The notes beneath the pieces were generated by a model, which saw only the letters and a program-made list of their open reading frames with translations, was not told the origin of the DNA and did no database searches. This document shows, piece by piece, positions 46,468 to 47,328 of a DNA stretch of 47,328 bases (position 1 is its first letter; each line of letters starts with the position of its first letter). This stretch comes from DASUBN01 sp036263155 (GTDB lineage Bacteria; Pseudomonadota; Gammaproteobacteria; Natronospirales; REEB76): contig DATAHN010000037.1 in the NCBI GenBank assembly GCA_036263155.1, positions 1 to 47,328 of the forward strand, written 5' to 3'. A program made the translations under genes and the position numbers.

Positions 46468-46794
46468 ATGAGTCCGGCACAGGCCTGGATACTGCTGGTC
46501 GTCGCCGGGCTGTTCGAGGTGGCCTGGGCCATCGGCCTCAAGTACACGGAAGGCTTCACCAAGACCTTACCCACCAGCCTCACCCTCGCGGCCATGGGTG
46601 TGAGCATGGGCCTGCTCGGCCTCGTGACGCGCCAACTGCCAATCGGCACTGCCTACGCGGTGTGGACCGGCATCGGCGTGTTCGGCACTGCGGTACTGGG
46701 GATGTATCTCTTTGGAGAATCGACCACCGCGATTCGGCTTGGGTGTTTGGCACTCATTTTGACTGGCATTGTGGGCCTGAAGCTGACATCTTGA
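46468..46794 (+). CDS. SMR-family exporter, Gdx/SugE type
   Basis: 108 residues with four membrane helices. The conserved Glu17 (LFEVAWAIGLKYTEGF) is the proton/substrate site of SMR dimers. The AYAVWTGIG motif and the first-helix sequence resemble SugE/Gdx, the guanidinium exporters, more than EmrE. The ATG is 3 nt after the galU stop. The last 30 codons (from about 46700) are more AT-rich than the rest of the gene. After the stop comes a set of palindromes and a partial copy of the same C-terminus. Confidence 0.9.
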   Translation: MSPAQAWILLVVAGLFEVAWAIGLKYTEGFTKTLPTSLTLAAMGVSMGLLGLVTRQLPIGTAYAVWTGIGVFGTAVLGMYLFGESTTAIRLGCLALILTGIVGLKLTS

Positions 46795-46809
46795 GTTCTT
46801 TCGCCTTCC

Positions 46810-46865
46810 CTGGCGCATCGCCAGCCCAGCCATCCATGGCTGGTCGTGCGCCGCATGCGGCGCAC
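46810..46865. repeat. Cluster of three adjacent palindromes
   Basis: CTGGCG-CAT-CGCCAG (46810-46824), CCAGCCAT-CC-ATGGCTGG (46826-46843) and a perfect 20-bp palindrome (46846-46865; half-site GTGCGCCGCA). They run one after another with 1-2 nt between and end exactly where the relic SMR tail starts. The arrangement looks like a REP/BIME-type or other small palindromic element; copy number elsewhere is unknown. Confidence 0.7.
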
Positions 46866-46916
46866 CTAGGTCTCATCATTGCAGGAATAGTCGGCCTTAA
46901 ATTGACGACCGCTTAG
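46866..46916 (+). pseudogene. Relic 3' end of a second SMR gene
   Basis: Translates to LGLIIAGIVGLKLTTA and stop, matching the SMR exporter's own LALILTGIVGLKLTS end, but in another frame and with no start or upstream SMR sequence. Of eight aligned codons from GIVGLKLT, seven differ in DNA (GGC/GGA, ATT/ATA, GTG/GTC, CTG/CTT, AAG/AAA, CTG/TTG, ACA/ACG), all synonymously. This indicates a once-functional paralogue, since deleted. Its TAG overlaps the stop of the opposite glycosyltransferase gene. Confidence 0.75.
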
Positions 46917-47328
46917 CGCTCTTTGGGATTTTTCACGGCCTCATCGGCTTCTTTCTCCGCCGTCCGGATCAATTTCCGCAGGTTCTTGAAGCCCCTCAGG
47001 TAGAGCCGCAGGCGGTAGGTGAACACCGTCCAGGCGGAGAAGTGCTTCTTGGCGAACATCAGCTCGCAGAAATAATAGGACTGCTCGAAGAAGTTGTTGC
47101 GCACCCCGGTGCCCACGCCGCCGCTGGCGCTGCGGTGGTGGAAGAGGGCGGCCGCGGCTGAGAACTTGAACGTGAGCCCCGCCTTGAAGGCGCGCCGGGC
47201 GAAGTCGCTCTCCTCGCGCACCGATACCCCTCTGAAATTTTCATCAAACAGCCCGATGCGCTCCACCACCTCCCGACGGATGGAGAAGTTGCAGCCGGTG
47301 ATGTTGTTGGTGACCCCATCCCGGTCGT
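46913..47328 (-). CDS. Family 2 glycosyltransferase, C-terminal part (5' end outside window)
   Basis: The minus-strand frame is open from the right edge to a TAA at 46915-46913, giving 137 residues. It should transfer sugars in surface polysaccharide synthesis. The visible GT-A features are ITGCNFSIRREVVERIGLFD followed by ENF and the acidic REESDFARRAFKAGL, the region that replaces the usual ED-xD-x-xR motif and contains the putative base. The C-terminus (RLRLYLRGFKNLRKLIRTAE) is basic and may contact the membrane. An internal GTG at 47269 is not the true start, since homology continues upstream. Sugar and acceptor are unknown. Confidence 0.85.
   Translation of the reverse strand, partial: DRDGVTNNITGCNFSIRREVVERIGLFDENFRGVSVREESDFARRAFKAGLTFKFSAAAALFHHRSASGGVGTGVRNNFFEQSYYFCELMFAKKHFSAWTVFTYRLRLYLRGFKNLRKLIRTAEKEADEAVKNPKER

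Noticed and set aside
46795..46865. Integron attC site after the SMR gene
   Set aside because: SMR genes are common in integron cassettes, so I looked for the GTTRRRY/RYYYAAC core pair around the palindromes. None is present, and there is no integrase in the window.
46763..46907. Direct repeats from an element that inserted at the SMR gene 3' end
   Set aside because: An integrase target duplication would leave an identical core. The two tails differ at nearly every third codon position, which fits diverged paralogues rather than a recent attL/attR pair.

Overview
This is a GC-rich bacterial chromosome segment with almost no spare DNA, built from housekeeping operons. The gene content points to a gammaproteobacterium outside the enteric group. 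Reasons: a metY-rimP-nusA-infB-rbfA-truB-rpsO-pnp operon, DksA/GluQ, ZipA, LapA/LapB, IhfB, UbiG, RmuC and a YciB/YciI/BolA cluster, together with SMC-ScpA-ScpB condensin rather than MukBEF. Part of the gene order (mtaD-ubiG-HAD phosphatase beside gyrA-serC-hisC-aroA-cmk-rpsA-ihfB) resembles Pseudomonas. The window does not allow a genus to be named. I see no phage, insertion sequence, CRISPR array or plasmid function.

Layout. 1-1170: 3' part of nuoN. 1220-10033: initiator tRNA and the translation/RNA-decay operon, with a leader holding several terminators, a second promoter before rpsO and a two-way terminator after pnp. 10043-15229 (minus strand): YheT-type hydrolase, acs, gluQ, dksA, queF. 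15319-22145 (plus): smc, zipA, ligA and a DUF1499 lipoprotein. 22206-24201 (minus): yciB-yciI-bolA and a parvulin lipoprotein. 24275-29208 (plus): yciO-like, M50 protease, trpS, scpA, scpB, rluB. 29210-34724 (minus): a tightly coupled operon mtaD-ubiG-HAD phosphatase (MupP-like)-rmuC-squalene-synthase-like protein-yciK. 34725-35038: gap carrying the gyrA promoter. 35039-46464 (plus): gyrA-serC-hisC-aroA-cmk-rpsA-ihfB-lapA-lapB-galU. 46468-47328: an SMR-family exporter, three palindromes, the relic tail of a second SMR gene, and the 3' part of a family 2 glycosyltransferase on the minus strand.

How the genes work together. The first block couples initiation (fMet-tRNA, IF2, S15, RimP, RbfA, TruB) with transcription elongation (NusA) and RNA turnover (PNPase). 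The second brings chromosome condensation (SMC, ScpAB), division (ZipA) and replication repair (LigA) close together. The third links gyrase, Ser/His/aromatic amino-acid synthesis, CMP kinase, ribosomal protein S1, IHF and control of envelope lipopolysaccharide.

No clearly new multi-gene system is visible. The observations most worth following are: Val at GyrA position 83; a four-cysteine motif in TrpRS resembling the iron-sulfur type; a squalene-synthase-fold protein without its first aspartate-rich motif; a non-canonical G4 motif in IF2; a probable leaderless M50 protease gene; an rpsA leader with GGA-loop hairpins and no Shine-Dalgarno sequence; and the palindrome-bounded SMR gene relic at the right end.
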